Positions 11,303-29,426 are shown, numbered from the stretch's first letter. The stretch: DNA of 64,000 bases from Alphaproteobacteria bacterium (GCA_030425185.1 JAUIAU010000005.1:1-64000), one strand, 5' to 3'. A program made the numbers and translations. The notes: generated by a model from the letters alone, not told the origin.

Positions 11303-11323
11303 CTTTACAGGGTTTCTGTAAAG
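11303..11323. promoter_or_regulatory. palindrome upstream of acs, CTTTACAG-N5-CTGTAAAG
   Basis: A perfect 8-bp inverted repeat with a 5-base spacer lies about 120 bases before the acs start. The spacer equals that of the neighbouring palindrome at 11264. The surroundings are locally AT-rich in a GC-rich genome, as expected for a promoter region. It is a likely transcription factor site controlling acs, factor unknown. Nothing else is visible in the rest of this gap (11324-11476). Confidence 0.45.
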
Positions 11324-11476
11324 AAATGCAACGGTATACAAATTTCCGTGAGAATTAAGGCACTTGCTGCAGGCGCATCCGCGAGTCTCGGCGCCGCCGG
11401 TACGCCCCAAATCCGGCAGGGTGTCGCAGATGCAGGGCAGGGTTTGCGCGAATAAGCCGCAGGGCGCGCGGGCGGC

Positions 11477-12466
11477 TCAGAGGCCGTGCCGCTCGCAGGT
11501 CTCGCGGAAGCGATCCATCACGCGGACCAGCTCGGCGCTGATGCGCGGCTCGGACAGGGCGTGACCGGACAGCGGCATCATCCGCAGGTCCGACCGCCTC
11601 CACGCCTCGGACAGCCGGAACGCCGAAACCGGCGGGCAGATCATGTCGTAGCGCCCCTGCACGATGGTGCCCGGCACCTCGGCCAGCCGCCCGGCGTGGT
11701 CGATGATATGGTCCGCGCCGTCGAGGAACCCGCCGTGGATGAAGTAGTGGTTCTCGAGCCGCGCAAAGGCGCGGGCATAGTCCGCCGGGCTTTCGCCGAT
11801 GATCCCTTCCGACTGGATCGAGGCCAGCGCGTTCTCCCAGCCCGCCCAGGCACGGGCGAACCGGGTTTCCTCCAGCACGTTGCCGGAGAACAGGCGGCGG
11901 TTGTAGGCGCCGATCATGTCGTCGCGCTCGTCCGGCGGGATCATGGCGACGAAGCGCTTCCAGACGTCCGGCCAGAACTTGCCCGCGCCGCCGCCATAGA
12001 ACCAGTCGAGCTCGGGCTTCGTCATCAGGAACACGCCCCGAAGGACGAGGTAGGCGACGCGGTCCGGGTGCGCCTCGGCGTAGACGAGGCCCAGCGTCGC
12101 GCCCCAGCTTCCCCCGAAGACGGCCCAGCGCTCGATCCCCAGCCGCACGCGGATCGTCTCGATATCCTGCACAAGATGCCAGGTCGTGTTCGCCTCGACG
12201 CTGGCGTGGGGGCGCGAGCGCCCGCAGCCGCGCTGGTCGAACAGGATCACGCGGTAGACTGCCGGATCGAAGTAGCGGCGCATCGCCGGGCTGCACCCGC
12301 CGCCGGGACCGCCATGCAGGACCACAACCGGGATGCCGTCGGCATTGCCGCACTGCTCGACATAGACCCGATGTCCGTCGCCGACGTCCATCATCCGCTG
12401 ATCGAACGGATCGATCGGCGGATAGAGGTAATCGGTCGCGCGTTTTTCGCTCGTGGTCCGTGTCAT
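11477..12466 (-). CDS. pip: proline iminopeptidase (alpha/beta hydrolase)
   Basis: The 329-residue protein matches the prolyl aminopeptidase family, which removes N-terminal proline from peptides. Visible features are HGGPGGGCSP (oxyanion region, near 51-60), the nucleophile elbow GGSWGATLGL (near 118), FDQRGCGRSRPH, and the conserved DWFYGGGAG and WAGWEN segments. The length is close to the family norm (310-330). It is monocistronic and diverges from ubiG across a 70-base gap. Confidence 0.93.
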   Translation of the reverse strand: MTRTTSEKRATDYLYPPIDPFDQRMMDVGDGHRVYVEQCGNADGIPVVVLHGGPGGGCSPAMRRYFDPAVYRVILFDQRGCGRSRPHASVEANTTWHLVQDIETIRVRLGIERWAVFGGSWGATLGLVYAEAHPDRVAYLVLRGVFLMTKPELDWFYGGGAGKFWPDVWKRFVAMIPPDERDDMIGAYNRRLFSGNVLEETRFARAWAGWENALASIQSEGIIGESPADYARAFARLENHYFIHGGFLDGADHIIDHAGRLAEVPGTIVQGRYDMICPPVSAFRLSEAWRRSDLRMMPLSGHALSEPRISAELVRVMDRFRETCERHGL

Positions 12467-12536
12467 GCGCGGCCTATATACCCCCTGACAAAATGGGCCG
12501 CGGCCCGTTGATCATCCTTCGCAATTTGGAAACGTC

Positions 12537-13289
12537 ATGTCCATGCACTCCACGCAAACGACCGTCGATCCGGGCGAAATCGCGAAGTTCGAGGCGATGG
12601 CCGCCGAATGGTGGGACCCGAACGGCAAGTTCAAACCGCTGCACATGCTGAACCCCTGCCGGCTCGACTACATCACGCAGCAGATCGCCGCGGAGTTCGG
12701 GCGCGACCTGAAGGCCCCGCAGCCCTTCGCCGGTTTGCGCCTGCTCGACATCGGGTGCGGCGGCGGCCTGCTCTGCGAGCCCATGGCGCGTCTGGGGGCC
12801 ACCGTGGTCGGGGCCGATGCCGCCGAGCGCAACATTCCCGTCGCCCGCCTCCACGCCGAGCAGTCGGGCCTCGAGATCGACTACCGCCACACCACCGCCG
12901 AGGCGATGGCCGCCGATGGCGAGCAGTTCGACGTGGTGCTGAACATGGAGGTGGTCGAGCACGTCGCCGACCCGCTCGCCTATCTCACCGCCTGCCGGGA
13001 ACTGCTCAAGCCGGGCGGCCTGATGGTCTGCTCGACCCTCAACCGCAATCCCAAGAGCTACATGATGGCGATCATCGGGGCGGAGCATGTCATGCGCTGG
13101 CTGCCGAAGGGCACGCATGACTGGTCGAAGTTCATCACCCCGGACGAGCTGTTCGCCCTGATCACCGAGGCCGGGCTGAAACCGGTCGACCGCAAGGGCT
13201 TCAAGTTCAACCCGGTGCTGTGGACCTGGTCGATCTCGGACCGTGACCTGTCGGTCAACTACGTCACCGCCAGCGTGAAGCCCCGGTAA
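12537..13289 (+). CDS. ubiG: ubiquinone biosynthesis O-methyltransferase UbiG
   Basis: UbiG carries out both O-methylations of ubiquinone synthesis. The 250-residue protein has the typical start region with [20 protein letters not shown], motif [15 protein letters not shown] (near 64-77), [11 protein letters not shown], and the later LNRNPKSY and HDWSKF motifs of the family. Quinone is the electron acceptor of the reaction centre, but ubiG also serves respiration. A hairpin terminator lies 5 bases after the stop. Confidence 0.96.
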   Translation: MSMHSTQTTVDPGEIAKFEAMAAEWWDPNGKFKPLHMLNPCRLDYITQQIAAEFGRDLKAPQPFAGLRLLDIGCGGGLLCEPMARLGATVVGADAAERNIPVARLHAEQSGLEIDYRHTTAEAMAADGEQFDVVLNMEVVEHVADPLAYLTACRELLKPGGLMVCSTLNRNPKSYMMAIIGAEHVMRWLPKGTHDWSKFITPDELFALITEAGLKPVDRKGFKFNPVLWTWSISDRDLSVNYVTASVKPR

Positions 13290-13293
13290 AGGA

Positions 13294-13321
13294 AAAGCGC
13301 GCACCCGGGGGTGCGCGCTTT
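13294..13321. terminator. bidirectional intrinsic terminator between ubiG and cycA
   Basis: A perfect 12-bp stem (aaagcgcgcacc at 13294-13305 with ggtgcgcgcttt at 13310-13321) has a 4-base loop and A/T ends on both sides. It separates the convergent ubiG and cycA genes and marks the left edge of the photosynthesis cluster. Confidence 0.85.
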
Positions 13322-13349
13322 CCGATTTCATCACGCAAGCAGGCGGGTC

Positions 13350-13775
13350 TTACATCTCGCCGCCGAACTGGGCGAGATACGCCGCGACATCCTCACCGCC
13401 ACGCGGCAGCTTGAAGGTCATGTTCGACCGTGCCGAGCTGTCGCCCGAATGGTCGCGCAGGTAGGCGGTCGGGTCGGCCACGTAGGTTGCGAGCTCTTCC
13501 TCGGTCCACACGAGGCCAGCCTCGCCCGATGCAACCATCGCATCGCTGTAGCCGCTGAAGCCCTCGGCGGTCCCGGCCTGACGGCCGATGACACCGTACA
13601 GGTTCGGACCGGTGTTGACGGCCGCGCGGCCGGCAATCACTTCGCCTGCCGGGTCCACGATGTGGTGGCAGGCGATACACTTGCGGAATTCGCGCTCGCC
13701 CTTGGCAGCGTCGCCCTCTGCAAGAGCCGGGGTCGCGACAACTGCGGCGGCCAGAATTGCGTAAGTCAGTTTCAT
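13350..13775 (-). CDS. cycA: cytochrome c2
   Basis: Soluble periplasmic cytochrome c2 carries electrons from the bc1 complex to the reaction centre or oxidase. The 141-residue precursor starts at the ATG at 13775, giving a signal peptide (about 1-19, MKLTYAILAAAVVATPALA). It is followed by the heme site CIACHH (33-38), the NTGPNLYGVIGR segment and the methionine ligand in SNMTFKLP, the order seen in Rhodobacter cytochrome c2. It is the last gene of the long minus-strand photosynthetic block, 79 bases after hemA. That gap includes TTGACG/TTGACT elements that could give cycA its own promoter. Confidence 0.9.
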   Translation of the reverse strand: MKLTYAILAAAVVATPALAEGDAAKGEREFRKCIACHHIVDPAGEVIAGRAAVNTGPNLYGVIGRQAGTAEGFSGYSDAMVASGEAGLVWTEEELATYVADPTAYLRDHSGDSSARSNMTFKLPRGGEDVAAYLAQFGGEM

Positions 13776-13854
13776 GGATTCCACTCCTCCGGATTTACTC
13801 CGTTGCGCTATGTAATCCGTCAGTCTGACAGTCAAACGTCAAGGCCAAACAACC

Positions 13855-15072
13855 TCATGCGACGGCATGCGACAGCGCACATTGCTTCCACAGGACCGTC
13901 AGGGCGTTCACAAGGTGGTGAAGGTCCGCGTCGGTGTGGTTCGGGCCCGGGGTGAAGCGCAGACGCTCGGTTCCCTTCGGCACGGTCGGATAGTTGATCG
14001 GCTGCACGTAGATGCCGAAGTCCTGCATCAGGATGTCGGCGATCTGCCGGCACTTGACCGGATCCTTGATCATCACCGGGATGATGTGGCTCGGGTTGTC
14101 GAGATGCGGGATCCCGGCCCGGTCGAGCAGCTTGCGCAGCAGGGCGACCTGGCGCTGCTGGCGCGCGCGCTCCTCGCCGGAGACCTTGAGATGGGCGATC
14201 GAGGTCTGGGCCGCCGCCGCGATGGCGGGCGGCAGGGCGGTTGTGAAGATGAAGCCCGACGCGAAGGAGCGGATGAAGTCGCACAGCGCCCGGCTGCCCG
14301 CGATGTAGCCACCGACAACGCCATAGGCCTTGCCCAGCGTGCCCTCGATCAGGGTGATGCGGTCCATCAGGCCCTCGCGCTCGGCCACGCCGCCGCCGCG
14401 CGGCCCGTACATGCCGACCGCGTGCACCTCGTCGATGTAGCTCATGGCACCGTGCTTCTCGCAGACCTCGACGATCTCGCGAATCGGCGCGATGTCCCCG
14501 TCCATCGAGTAGACGCTCTCGAAGGCGACGATCTTGGTCGCGTTGGCGGGCAGCGCGGCCAGCTTGCGGTCCAGATCCTCCGGATCGTTATGACGCCAGA
14601 TCACCTTCTGGGCCCGGCTGTGGCGGATCCCCTCGATCATGCTGGCATGGTTCAGCGCGTCGGACAGGATGACGGCATTCGGCAGGCGGCTGCCCAGCGT
14701 GCTGAGCGCGGCCCAGTTCGAGACATAGCCCGACGTGAACAGCAGCGCGGCCTCCTTGTTGTGCAGGTCGGCCAGCTCGGCCTCCAGCGCGACATGGTGC
14801 GAGTTGGTGCCGGAGATGTTCCGCGTCCCGCCTGCGCCCGCGCCGCATTGCCCGACGACCTCCTGCATCCGCGCGACCACGTCCGGGTGCTGCCCCATGC
14901 CGAGGTAGTCGTTCGAGCACCACACGGTGATGTCGCGCTTCTCGCCCGCGTCGCAGATGTTCTGCGCCCTGGGATGCGCGCCGCACTGGCGCTCCAGTTC
15001 TGCAAAGATCCGGTAGTTGCCTTCGGATTTCAACTGGTCGAGCTGTGCCTGGAACAGGGCGTCGAATGTCAT
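13855..15072 (-). CDS. hemA: 5-aminolevulinate synthase
   Basis: This PLP enzyme condenses glycine and succinyl-CoA, the first step of tetrapyrrole synthesis in alphaproteobacteria. The 405-residue protein is full length and shows [10 protein letters not shown], the SGTNSHH motif, [16 protein letters not shown] (cofactor Asp) and [14 protein letters not shown] with the PLP lysine. It follows puhE by 7 bases, in the arrangement puhE-hemA-cycA common in phototrophic Rhodobacterales. It is therefore probably the photosynthesis-linked copy. A second copy elsewhere (hemT) cannot be excluded. Confidence 0.97.
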   Translation of the reverse strand: MTFDALFQAQLDQLKSEGNYRIFAELERQCGAHPRAQNICDAGEKRDITVWCSNDYLGMGQHPDVVARMQEVVGQCGAGAGGTRNISGTNSHHVALEAELADLHNKEAALLFTSGYVSNWAALSTLGSRLPNAVILSDALNHASMIEGIRHSRAQKVIWRHNDPEDLDRKLAALPANATKIVAFESVYSMDGDIAPIREIVEVCEKHGAMSYIDEVHAVGMYGPRGGGVAEREGLMDRITLIEGTLGKAYGVVGGYIAGSRALCDFIRSFASGFIFTTALPPAIAAAAQTSIAHLKVSGEERARQQRQVALLRKLLDRAGIPHLDNPSHIIPVMIKDPVKCRQIADILMQDFGIYVQPINYPTVPKGTERLRFTPGPNHTDADLHHLVNALTVLWKQCALSHAVA

Positions 15073-15079
15073 GGCGTCC

Positions 15080-15886
15080 TCACTTCGCGTAGTCGGTCTG
15101 ATCGTTGGTATCGGTCTTCGGCGCGGGCAGCATCCAGCGCCAGAGTTTCTCGTCCGGCAGCTTCGCCACCATGAACCAGTGCTCGAGCAGCGCGAGCCCG
15201 GTCAGCGCCGCAAGCAGCGCGAAGCCGGTCACCGCGCCGGGCGTCGTGGCGGCGTAGAGCCGCTCGATCCAGCAAGTGACCGCAAAGGTCAGGGCTGTCA
15301 CCGAGTAGGGAAACAGCCAGTTCATGTTCGCCGTGTGGAAATGGCTGGGCAGGTGCGCCAGTCCGCTGGGAAGGAACTCGGTGTTGATCTTGGGAACGCC
15401 CAGGAACAGGTTCAGCTTGGCGCTGATCCGGGCGAAGAACAGCACCGCGAAGGTCCAGATGCCGAAGGCGTTCTCGGACCCCGCCCCCGCCAGCCCCATC
15501 ACGATCAGGGCCCCGACAAGGGCCATCTCGTGATAGGCGATCGTCCCCCAGGCGCGGATGAACCGCTCCCACTCCGCGATGCGCGGCGGGCAGACATGGC
15601 GGTTCGGGCCGGTCACGACCCCGCCGAGGAAGGCAAGCTCGATCCAGCCCCAGACGGCCAAGGCCGACAGGAACGCCAGCACGACACCCTGGGTCGAGGG
15701 GTCGTCGAAGGTCCGGAACAGGCCCAGCCAGCCCAGCGCCAGCACCGGCAGCCCCAGCACGACCGCCCGGCGCATCGCCGCCGGACCCGCCGCATCGGCG
15801 CGGCGGACCACCAGCAGGATCGCCCCGGTGGAAAACCACCAGACGAACAGCGCCCCGAGGGCGGCGATCCAGGGCGAACCGGCCAT
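15080..15886 (-). CDS. puhE: PuhE, photosynthetic complex assembly membrane protein
   Basis: The 268-residue protein has about seven hydrophobic segments and matches the PuhE (DUF3623) family, including the conserved [20 protein letters not shown] and [18 protein letters not shown] regions. PuhE modulates reaction centre/LH1 assembly or bacteriochlorophyll production. Its ATG overlaps the acsF stop by one base, so it is translationally coupled. hemA follows directly. Confidence 0.93.
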   Translation of the reverse strand: MAGSPWIAALGALFVWWFSTGAILLVVRRADAAGPAAMRRAVVLGLPVLALGWLGLFRTFDDPSTQGVVLAFLSALAVWGWIELAFLGGVVTGPNRHVCPPRIAEWERFIRAWGTIAYHEMALVGALIVMGLAGAGSENAFGIWTFAVLFFARISAKLNLFLGVPKINTEFLPSGLAHLPSHFHTANMNWLFPYSVTALTFAVTCWIERLYAATTPGAVTGFALLAALTGLALLEHWFMVAKLPDEKLWRWMLPAPKTDTNDQTDYAK

Positions 15887-17016
15887 CAGTAGGCCGGTTG
15901 CAGGCGGGTGACGGCCGGAACCGCATTCCGCTTGGCAGGGATCGTATAGAGCGACACGAAGGCCAGCGCCGCGCGCGTTCCGGCCGACGCCTTGCCGACC
16001 AGCTTGGCCAGGCCGGACTTGCGGTCCGCTGCGGCCATGTCGGCACTCGCCCGCTGCAGTCGTTTCAGCGAAGGCATCCAGCGCGGATGATCGATGTCGA
16101 GCGTGATCGGGAAGATCTGCTTCGAGATGTCCGAGGTCTTGCGGAACACCTCCTGACCGTACCAGTCGGTATCGACACCGAGCGCTTCATGGAAGGCCGG
16201 GCGCTGGTGGTCGCGGACATACATCGTCGAGAAGACGGCGGTCAGGAAGAACTTGATCCACAGGACGTTGATCCCGGAGGTCAGCTTCGGATCGGTCTTC
16301 ATCAGCATGGCGAACGCCTCGCCGTGCCGGAACTCGTCGTTGCACCACTCCTCGAACCACTTGAAGATCGGGTGGAACCGCTTCTCCGGGTGCGCTTCGA
16401 GGTGCCGGAAGATGGTGATGTAGCGGGCGTAGCCGATCTTCTCGGACAGGTAGGTGGCGTAGTAGATGAACTTCGGCTGGAAGTAGGTGTACTTCTTTTT
16501 CTGGGTCAGGAACCCGAGGTTCACCGCGATCCCGGCCTCGCGCAGGGCGTCGTTGATGAAGCCGGCATGCCGTGCCTCGTCCCGCGCCATCAGCTGGAAC
16601 AGCGTGGTGATCTCGTGGTTCGAGCCGCGCCGCTTCATCTCCTTGTAGAGCACGCAGCCCGAGAACTCGGCGGTGCAGGACGAGATCAGGAAGTCGATGA
16701 ACTCCTTCTTCAGCTCCGGCTCCATCCCGTCCCAGTCGACGTGGTCCCAGTCGGCGGTCTTGCGGAAGTGGCCCTTGTTGGGGTCGGCCTGCATCTCGGC
16801 GATCAGCGGGTCCCACTCGTCGCGGACCGGCTCGACGTTGATGGCGTCCATCTCGTCGAAATCGGTGGTGTAGAAGCGCGGCGTCAGAAGGGTGTTCTGC
16901 ATCGCGACGGCGGTGGCGGCCTCGCTGTCGAAGGTCGTGGCCTGCGCCTGCTGCAGCTTCAGGCTCTCTTCCGCGTCGGTTGCATCGGCGGTGTGAAGGG
17001 GGGTCTGGGCGTTCAC
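15886..17016 (-). CDS. acsF: aerobic Mg-protoporphyrin IX monomethyl ester cyclase
   Basis: AcsF is the oxygen-dependent di-iron cyclase forming ring E of protochlorophyllide. I place the start at GTG 17016 (376 residues): it overlaps the upstream stop by 4 bases and has GAGGAGG upstream. A longer reading from an ATG at 17088 would run deep into the preceding gene. The ligand motifs DEARHAGF and EEWCNDEFRHGEAF are intact. No anaerobic bchE is present in the window, so within this cluster the cyclase step depends on oxygen. Confidence 0.95.
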   Translation of the reverse strand: MNAQTPLHTADATDAEESLKLQQAQATTFDSEAATAVAMQNTLLTPRFYTTDFDEMDAINVEPVRDEWDPLIAEMQADPNKGHFRKTADWDHVDWDGMEPELKKEFIDFLISSCTAEFSGCVLYKEMKRRGSNHEITTLFQLMARDEARHAGFINDALREAGIAVNLGFLTQKKKYTYFQPKFIYYATYLSEKIGYARYITIFRHLEAHPEKRFHPIFKWFEEWCNDEFRHGEAFAMLMKTDPKLTSGINVLWIKFFLTAVFSTMYVRDHQRPAFHEALGVDTDWYGQEVFRKTSDISKQIFPITLDIDHPRWMPSLKRLQRASADMAAADRKSGLAKLVGKASAGTRAALAFVSLYTIPAKRNAVPAVTRLQPAY

Positions 17017-17309
17017 AGCGTGGCCTCCTCGGAAAATGAAAACTCGCACAGCTCCATGAACTCGAAATCGCCGGTCAGGCGGGTCCACAGGCGTTCGAGC
17101 CCGCTGGCGCGGGTGATCGTGGCGATGCGGTCCTCACAGACGATCTCGCCGTAGGGGGCCATGATCTCGGGGCCTTCGACCTGCACCTCGTCGCCCGGCC
17201 AGACGACCGCGCCGTTGTTGAAGCGCACATGCGCATGCAGGCTTTCGAACTTGTGGCTGATCTCGACCGTGCATGGCGCGGTTTCGCGGGTGCGGGTGAA
17301 CCATCCCAT
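17013..17309 (-). CDS. conserved 98-residue protein of the puh-acsF block, function unknown
   Basis: This small soluble protein (MGWFTRTRETAPCTVEISHK start) lies between puhC (3 bases upstream) and acsF (4-base overlap), the position where phototrophic Rhodobacterales usually carry a short unnamed ORF. It has no membrane segment or cofactor motif. A beta-rich central stretch (VVWPGDEVQVEGPEI) resembles a small barrel and a basic patch (TRASGLERLWTRL) follows. Tight coupling to acsF suggests help for the cyclase, which in other lineages needs accessory subunits, but this is only an inference. Confidence 0.8.
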   Translation of the reverse strand: MGWFTRTRETAPCTVEISHKFESLHAHVRFNNGAVVWPGDEVQVEGPEIMAPYGEIVCEDRIATITRASGLERLWTRLTGDFEFMELCEFSFSEEATL

Positions 17310-17312
17310 CGC

Positions 17313-17786
17313 TCAGTCCTCCATCAGGGCGGCAAAGGCCGCCTTGTTGTCGGCGCCGAAGCCCGCGATCTGCATCGACCAGCCGGTCTGGTCGTCGAAG
17401 AGGCTCAGGTGACCGTCGGCATATTGCACCAGCCGGATCGGGGCATCCGCGGGCGCGCCGATCTTGCCGCGCTCGCGCGCCACCGCCCGGCCGACACCGG
17501 AGATGAACCCGCCCTGTTCCGGGGCGAGGTCGGCGACCACAGTGCCGGTGGTGTCGAGCACACGAACGGCTCCCGACATGTCGGCGAAGAGGATCAGGTT
17601 GCGCTCGGCCACCACGGGCACGTCGGTCGGCCGGGTGGCCTCCAGCGGGCGATCGGTCAGGCGGGCGAAGCCCACGATGACGAGGCAGGCAAGCACGAGG
17701 AAGAGCATGGCCCGCAGAAGCACGGTCGGGATCATCTCCCGGTCGCGCTCGCGCAGTTGCTCGTGGGCAAAGGATCGGTCGTTCAT
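17313..17786 (-). CDS. puhC: PuhC, photosynthetic complex assembly protein
   Basis: The 157-residue protein has one N-terminal membrane segment (about 21-45, PTVLLRAMLFLVLACLVIVGFA) followed by a periplasmic beta-rich domain with SVxxxx-type repeats (DMSGAVRVLDTTGTVV, EQGGFISGVGRAVARER). This matches PuhC, a reaction centre/LH1 assembly factor. It is the third gene of the puhA-puhB-puhC order, 15 bases after puhB. Family sequence conservation is low, so position carries much of the weight. Confidence 0.88.
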   Translation of the reverse strand: MNDRSFAHEQLRERDREMIPTVLLRAMLFLVLACLVIVGFARLTDRPLEATRPTDVPVVAERNLILFADMSGAVRVLDTTGTVVADLAPEQGGFISGVGRAVARERGKIGAPADAPIRLVQYADGHLSLFDDQTGWSMQIAGFGADNKAAFAALMED

Positions 17787-17801
17787 GGCCGTCTGGCCTC
17801 C

Positions 17802-18452
17802 CTATTCGGCGGGCATGGCCGCCAGATCGGACGGGGTCTGGCCGTCCCTGGCGGTTGCGCCGCGTGTGGCGGTGATCTGCGTCCGCGCCGCCTCGGCGAC
17901 GATGCGGGCCACCCGCTCGGCGTCCGGAATGCAGCGCAGGGCGGGCTGCGGCTCGCGCAGGTGCCAGGGGCGGACATGCGGCCAGAGCATCAGGTAGCTC
18001 AGCTTGGTGTCGCCCTTGAGTTTCAGCGCGATGGTGCCGGTGCCCTTGCGCTTGAGATCGAGGTCAGCGCTCTCGATCCAGGTGTAGGGCAGGTTGTAGG
18101 TGACGTTCAGCGCCGCACCGATCCGCATGGCGATGCGCCGGTTGGTGACGGTGTAGACCGTGGTCAGCGCCTGCGAGACGGCGATCAGGGTCAGAAGCCC
18201 CACGACGATCAGGCCGAGGATCAGGAACGGCACCGCTCCCTTGAGGCTGGTCAGCACGTCCCGTTCGGCCATCAGCGCCACCGAGCGCCACGCTCCGAGG
18301 AAGATGAAATAGATCATCACCCCCCGGATCGCGAGGCTCTCGCGGGCCAGCGTCCACCAGTCCGGCTTGCCTTGCCAGAGGATGGTTTCACCCTCCGGCG
18401 GGAGTTCCGGGAGACCCGGAACCGGTTCGATCTCGAAATCGTCATGGGGCAT
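17802..18452 (-). CDS. puhB: PuhB, reaction centre assembly protein
   Basis: The 216-residue protein has three hydrophobic segments (about 38-60, 70-95 and a weaker one after it) and the PuhB signature near the N-terminus, GETILWQGKPDWWTLARESL. It ends in a PH-like domain with YTVTNRRIAMRIGAALN. PuhB dimerises in the membrane and aids reaction centre assembly. It starts 10 bases after the puhA stop. Confidence 0.93.
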   Translation of the reverse strand: MPHDDFEIEPVPGLPELPPEGETILWQGKPDWWTLARESLAIRGVMIYFIFLGAWRSVALMAERDVLTSLKGAVPFLILGLIVVGLLTLIAVSQALTTVYTVTNRRIAMRIGAALNVTYNLPYTWIESADLDLKRKGTGTIALKLKGDTKLSYLMLWPHVRPWHLREPQPALRCIPDAERVARIVAEAARTQITATRGATARDGQTPSDLAAMPAE

Positions 18453-18462
18453 GGTCGTCGCC

Positions 18463-19233
18463 TCAGATCTGCGGTTCGAGACGCGCCGGATCGGCGTAGA
18501 GCTTGCCGCCCGCGTAGTAGGCGCAGATCTTGTCCTCTTCGAGGAGCGTCACCTGCGAGGCCGACTTGGTCACCGGCACGTTGGCGAAGTGGTGGCCGTA
18601 GATCGAATGGATCTTCACACGGTCCGACTTGATCTTCGCCAGCTGGATCGGAACCAGCCGCTTGCCGCCGCCATGGGCCGCATCGAGCTCGATCTCGAGG
18701 TAGCGCACCAGCTGCTCCGGCTCGTCCACCCACATGTCCGAGATGGTGCCGACAATGGCATCGTCACCGGCCTGCACCGGCAGACCGCGCGGGTCGCGTC
18801 CGGCCGAGACCATGAACTTGTCGGTGCCGTTCATCGGAACGATCTTCGGATGGCCGTGGCCGTCCAGCTCGGGCACGTCACGCCGCGCCGCCCAGGACGC
18901 CGGACCGACACCGTCGAGCATCGGATCGCCGGTCGGTTCCATCGGGAAGCCATTGGCGGCGTTGGTGCGCGCGAGCGCCAGATCGGTGCGCGCCTGGCGA
19001 TCCGGACCGGGGACGGTCACCTCGCCGCGGCCGTGCGGCAGGAGGAAGGTCTTTTCCTTCGGAACCGGGAACGGGCCCTGGTTGGCGGCGGGGTTCCCGT
19101 CGTCATCCTCAAGCGGGTAGCCTTCCCGCATGTTCTCGGTCTGCAGATAGTAGATCAGCAGCGCGAAAAAGCCCCAGAACAGCCAGATCGACAGGCTGGC
19201 GAGGTCGAAGTTGCCGAAGAATGTCTCTTCCAT
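18463..19233 (-). CDS. puhA: photosynthetic reaction centre subunit H
   Basis: The H subunit caps the cytoplasmic face of the L/M core and shapes proton delivery to QB. The 256-residue protein starts at ATG 19233 ([20 protein letters not shown]); the in-frame extension upstream is rejected. There is one transmembrane helix (about 10-32), then the cytoplasmic barrel with [27 protein letters not shown] and the conserved [15 protein letters not shown] strand. Length is typical. Confidence 0.97.
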   Translation of the reverse strand: MEETFFGNFDLASLSIWLFWGFFALLIYYLQTENMREGYPLEDDDGNPAANQGPFPVPKEKTFLLPHGRGEVTVPGPDRQARTDLALARTNAANGFPMEPTGDPMLDGVGPASWAARRDVPELDGHGHPKIVPMNGTDKFMVSAGRDPRGLPVQAGDDAIVGTISDMWVDEPEQLVRYLEIELDAAHGGGKRLVPIQLAKIKSDRVKIHSIYGHHFANVPVTKSASQVTLLEEDKICAYYAGGKLYADPARLEPQI

Positions 19234-19258
19234 GGGAGTATCCTTTCCTGTTCGGCGA

Positions 19259-20695
19259 TTAGGTGGGGAAGTCGGCGAGCCCGATCGGACCGGCCTCCCC
19301 GCTGTCTTGCCGGCTCCGGGTCCGCACCAGCGGGCCAAGCGCCACGAGGGTCACGAAGATCAGCCCGATCTCCATGTGGTAGACGACCGAGTAACCGAGA
19401 CTCGGGTCGGTGAAGTCGCTGCCCCAGCCACCGCTGAGGACCTGGGCATTGATCACGTCGCGGACGGTGCCGCCGATGGCGACCGCGAGACCCGCAGCCG
19501 TGGCCTGCGCCGCACCCCAGGCACCCAGGGCCAGCCCGCGCCCGGCAATGCCCTCGACGGGCATCGTCATCGCGGCGGTCAGGGTCGCGACGGAGAACAG
19601 CCCGCCACCGAAGCCGATCAGCCCGGCACCCGCGAAGAAGATCACGTTCGACGACAGCGGCGCCGCGAAGATCACCGCCGAGAAGGCCGCGATACCCGCC
19701 AGCAGCCCGCGCGCGGCCATGCGGTACGGGTTGATCCCGTTGCCCAGCCAGCGCGCCGCGAGGGCGAAGCCGGTCAGCGCGCCGCAGGCCCACATCGCGG
19801 TCAGGAAGGTGGTGGACGAGACGCTCAGCCCGAGGATCTCGCCGCCGTAGGGCTCCAGCAGAACGTCCTGCATGTTGAAGCCGAGCGTTCCGAGGAACAC
19901 AACGACCAGCAGCCGTCCGGCGGTGCCGCCGGCCGCGAAATCGGTCCAGGCATCGCGGAACGACGGGCGGGGTGCCTCGCGCTCTTCCTTGGTCAGCGGG
20001 CGCACCTGCTCCTGTTTCCAGAGCGCGATCAGGTTCAGCACCACGGTGGCCGCGGCCGTGCCCTGCACCACCTGGATCAGCTTGATCGAGGTGAAGTCGC
20101 GCAGGAGCCAGCCGATCACGATGGCCGAGAGGCCCATGCCGATCAGGAACATCACGTAAAGCAGCGCCACGACCCGCGGACGGGTCTCGTCCGACGCCCG
20201 GTCGCTGGCCAGCGCGAGGCCCGCGGTCTGCGTCATGTGCATCCCGAGACCGGTCATCAGGAAGGCGAGCGCCGCCAGGACCTCGCCCGCGAAGGGCACG
20301 TCGTGGACGACATCGCCGCCCAGCACCAGCAGGCAGAAGGGCATGATCGCGAGACCGCCGAACTGCCACAGCGTGCCGAACCACATGTAGGGGACGCGCT
20401 TCCAGCCGATCGCCGACTTGTGGGTGTCCGAGCGGAACCCGAGCAGCGCCCGGAACGGTGCGACCAGAACCGGGATGGCGATCATGAACGCCACCAGCAT
20501 CGCAGGCACCGACAGCTCGACGATCATCACGCGGTTCAGCGTGCCCAGCAGCATCACCGTGGCCATGCCGACCGACACCTGGAACAGGCTCAGCCGCAGC
20601 AACTGGTCCAGCGGCAGGCCCTCGCTCGCGGCATCCGCGAACGGCAGGAAGCGCCGGGCGATCTGTGCAACAAGGGGACGGCGCTTCGCACTCAT
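19259..20695 (-). CDS. lhaA: LhaA, PucC-family LH1 assembly factor
   Basis: This 478-residue membrane protein of the BCD/PucC branch of the major facilitator fold helps insert LH1 polypeptides with their pigments. It starts at ATG 20695, overlapping bchM by 4 bases. Visible family segments are [35 protein letters not shown] and [15 protein letters not shown], with about 12 hydrophobic helices. It precedes puhA by 25 bases. In related bacteria puhA promoters lie inside lhaA. Confidence 0.94.
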   Translation of the reverse strand: MSAKRRPLVAQIARRFLPFADAASEGLPLDQLLRLSLFQVSVGMATVMLLGTLNRVMIVELSVPAMLVAFMIAIPVLVAPFRALLGFRSDTHKSAIGWKRVPYMWFGTLWQFGGLAIMPFCLLVLGGDVVHDVPFAGEVLAALAFLMTGLGMHMTQTAGLALASDRASDETRPRVVALLYVMFLIGMGLSAIVIGWLLRDFTSIKLIQVVQGTAAATVVLNLIALWKQEQVRPLTKEEREAPRPSFRDAWTDFAAGGTAGRLLVVVFLGTLGFNMQDVLLEPYGGEILGLSVSSTTFLTAMWACGALTGFALAARWLGNGINPYRMAARGLLAGIAAFSAVIFAAPLSSNVIFFAGAGLIGFGGGLFSVATLTAAMTMPVEGIAGRGLALGAWGAAQATAAGLAVAIGGTVRDVINAQVLSGGWGSDFTDPSLGYSVVYHMEIGLIFVTLVALGPLVRTRSRQDSGEAGPIGLADFPT

Positions 20696-21374
20696 GCGCG
20701 ATACTCCAGGCAGGTCGAAATGTAGAAGCCGCTGGTCACCCGCTCGACTTCGGTCAGGCGGCCCGGGGCGCCGGCCTCGGCGGTGGCGCGGGCCAGCCGC
20801 TCGGGCGCGTGCGGGATCATCACCGGCGACCGGTCCGAGCGCGGGAACAGTTTGCCCATGCCCCAGAAGGTCATCAGGAAGGCGGTGCGCGGCGCGACGG
20901 TGAATACCACCGAGCCGTCGACGCGCGGGCACAGGGTGGCCAGCGCCCGGCCGATGTCGGCGGCCTCGTAGTAGATCAGGCTGTCCATCGCGAGGACATG
21001 GTCGAAGCGCCCGTGCGCCGGGTCGAGCATGTCGCCCGCCGCGAAGGTCACGCGGTCCCGCAGCCCCGGATCGAGACGCTTCTCGGCGATCTCGACCAGC
21101 GAGGGCGAGATATCGACCGCGACCACCTCGGCCCCGCGCCGCGCCATCTCGGCGGTCGCGAGACCCGTGCCGCAGCCCGCGTCGAGGACGCGCTTTCCGG
21201 TCAGGTCGGCGGGCATCCGGTCGAGCATGATCGCCCGCATCCGGTCCCGGCCCTTGCGCACGGTCTCGCGCACCCGGCTGACGGGCGCGTCCGAGGTCAG
21301 CCGCTCCCAGACCTGGGTCGCGGTGCGGTCGAAGTAATCCTCGACCCGCGCGCGGGTGGCGTCATAGGCCGGCA

Positions 21375-21375
<1 letters not shown>
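20692..21375 (-). CDS. bchM: Mg-protoporphyrin IX O-methyltransferase
   Basis: BchM methylates Mg-protoporphyrin IX using S-adenosylmethionine. The 227-residue protein has the SAM-binding motif VLDAGCGTGLATAEM, then VVAVDISPSLVEIAEKR and the family segment FTVAPRTAFLMTFWGMGKLFPRS (in part). The ATG at 21375 shares one base with the bchL stop. An apparent 412-codon ORF extending upstream is the bchL region read in another frame and is not used. Confidence 0.96.
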
Positions 21376-29381
<8,006 letters not shown>

Positions 29382-29426
29382 CACTCCAACTTGACAGTCA
29401 GGAGCACTGCGCCGGGAGGAGGCATC

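Noticed and set aside
13811-13830. TGT...ACA pair upstream of cycA resembling a PpsR box
   Set aside because: The spacing is 14 bases, not 12, so it does not match the operator used at the eight other sites.
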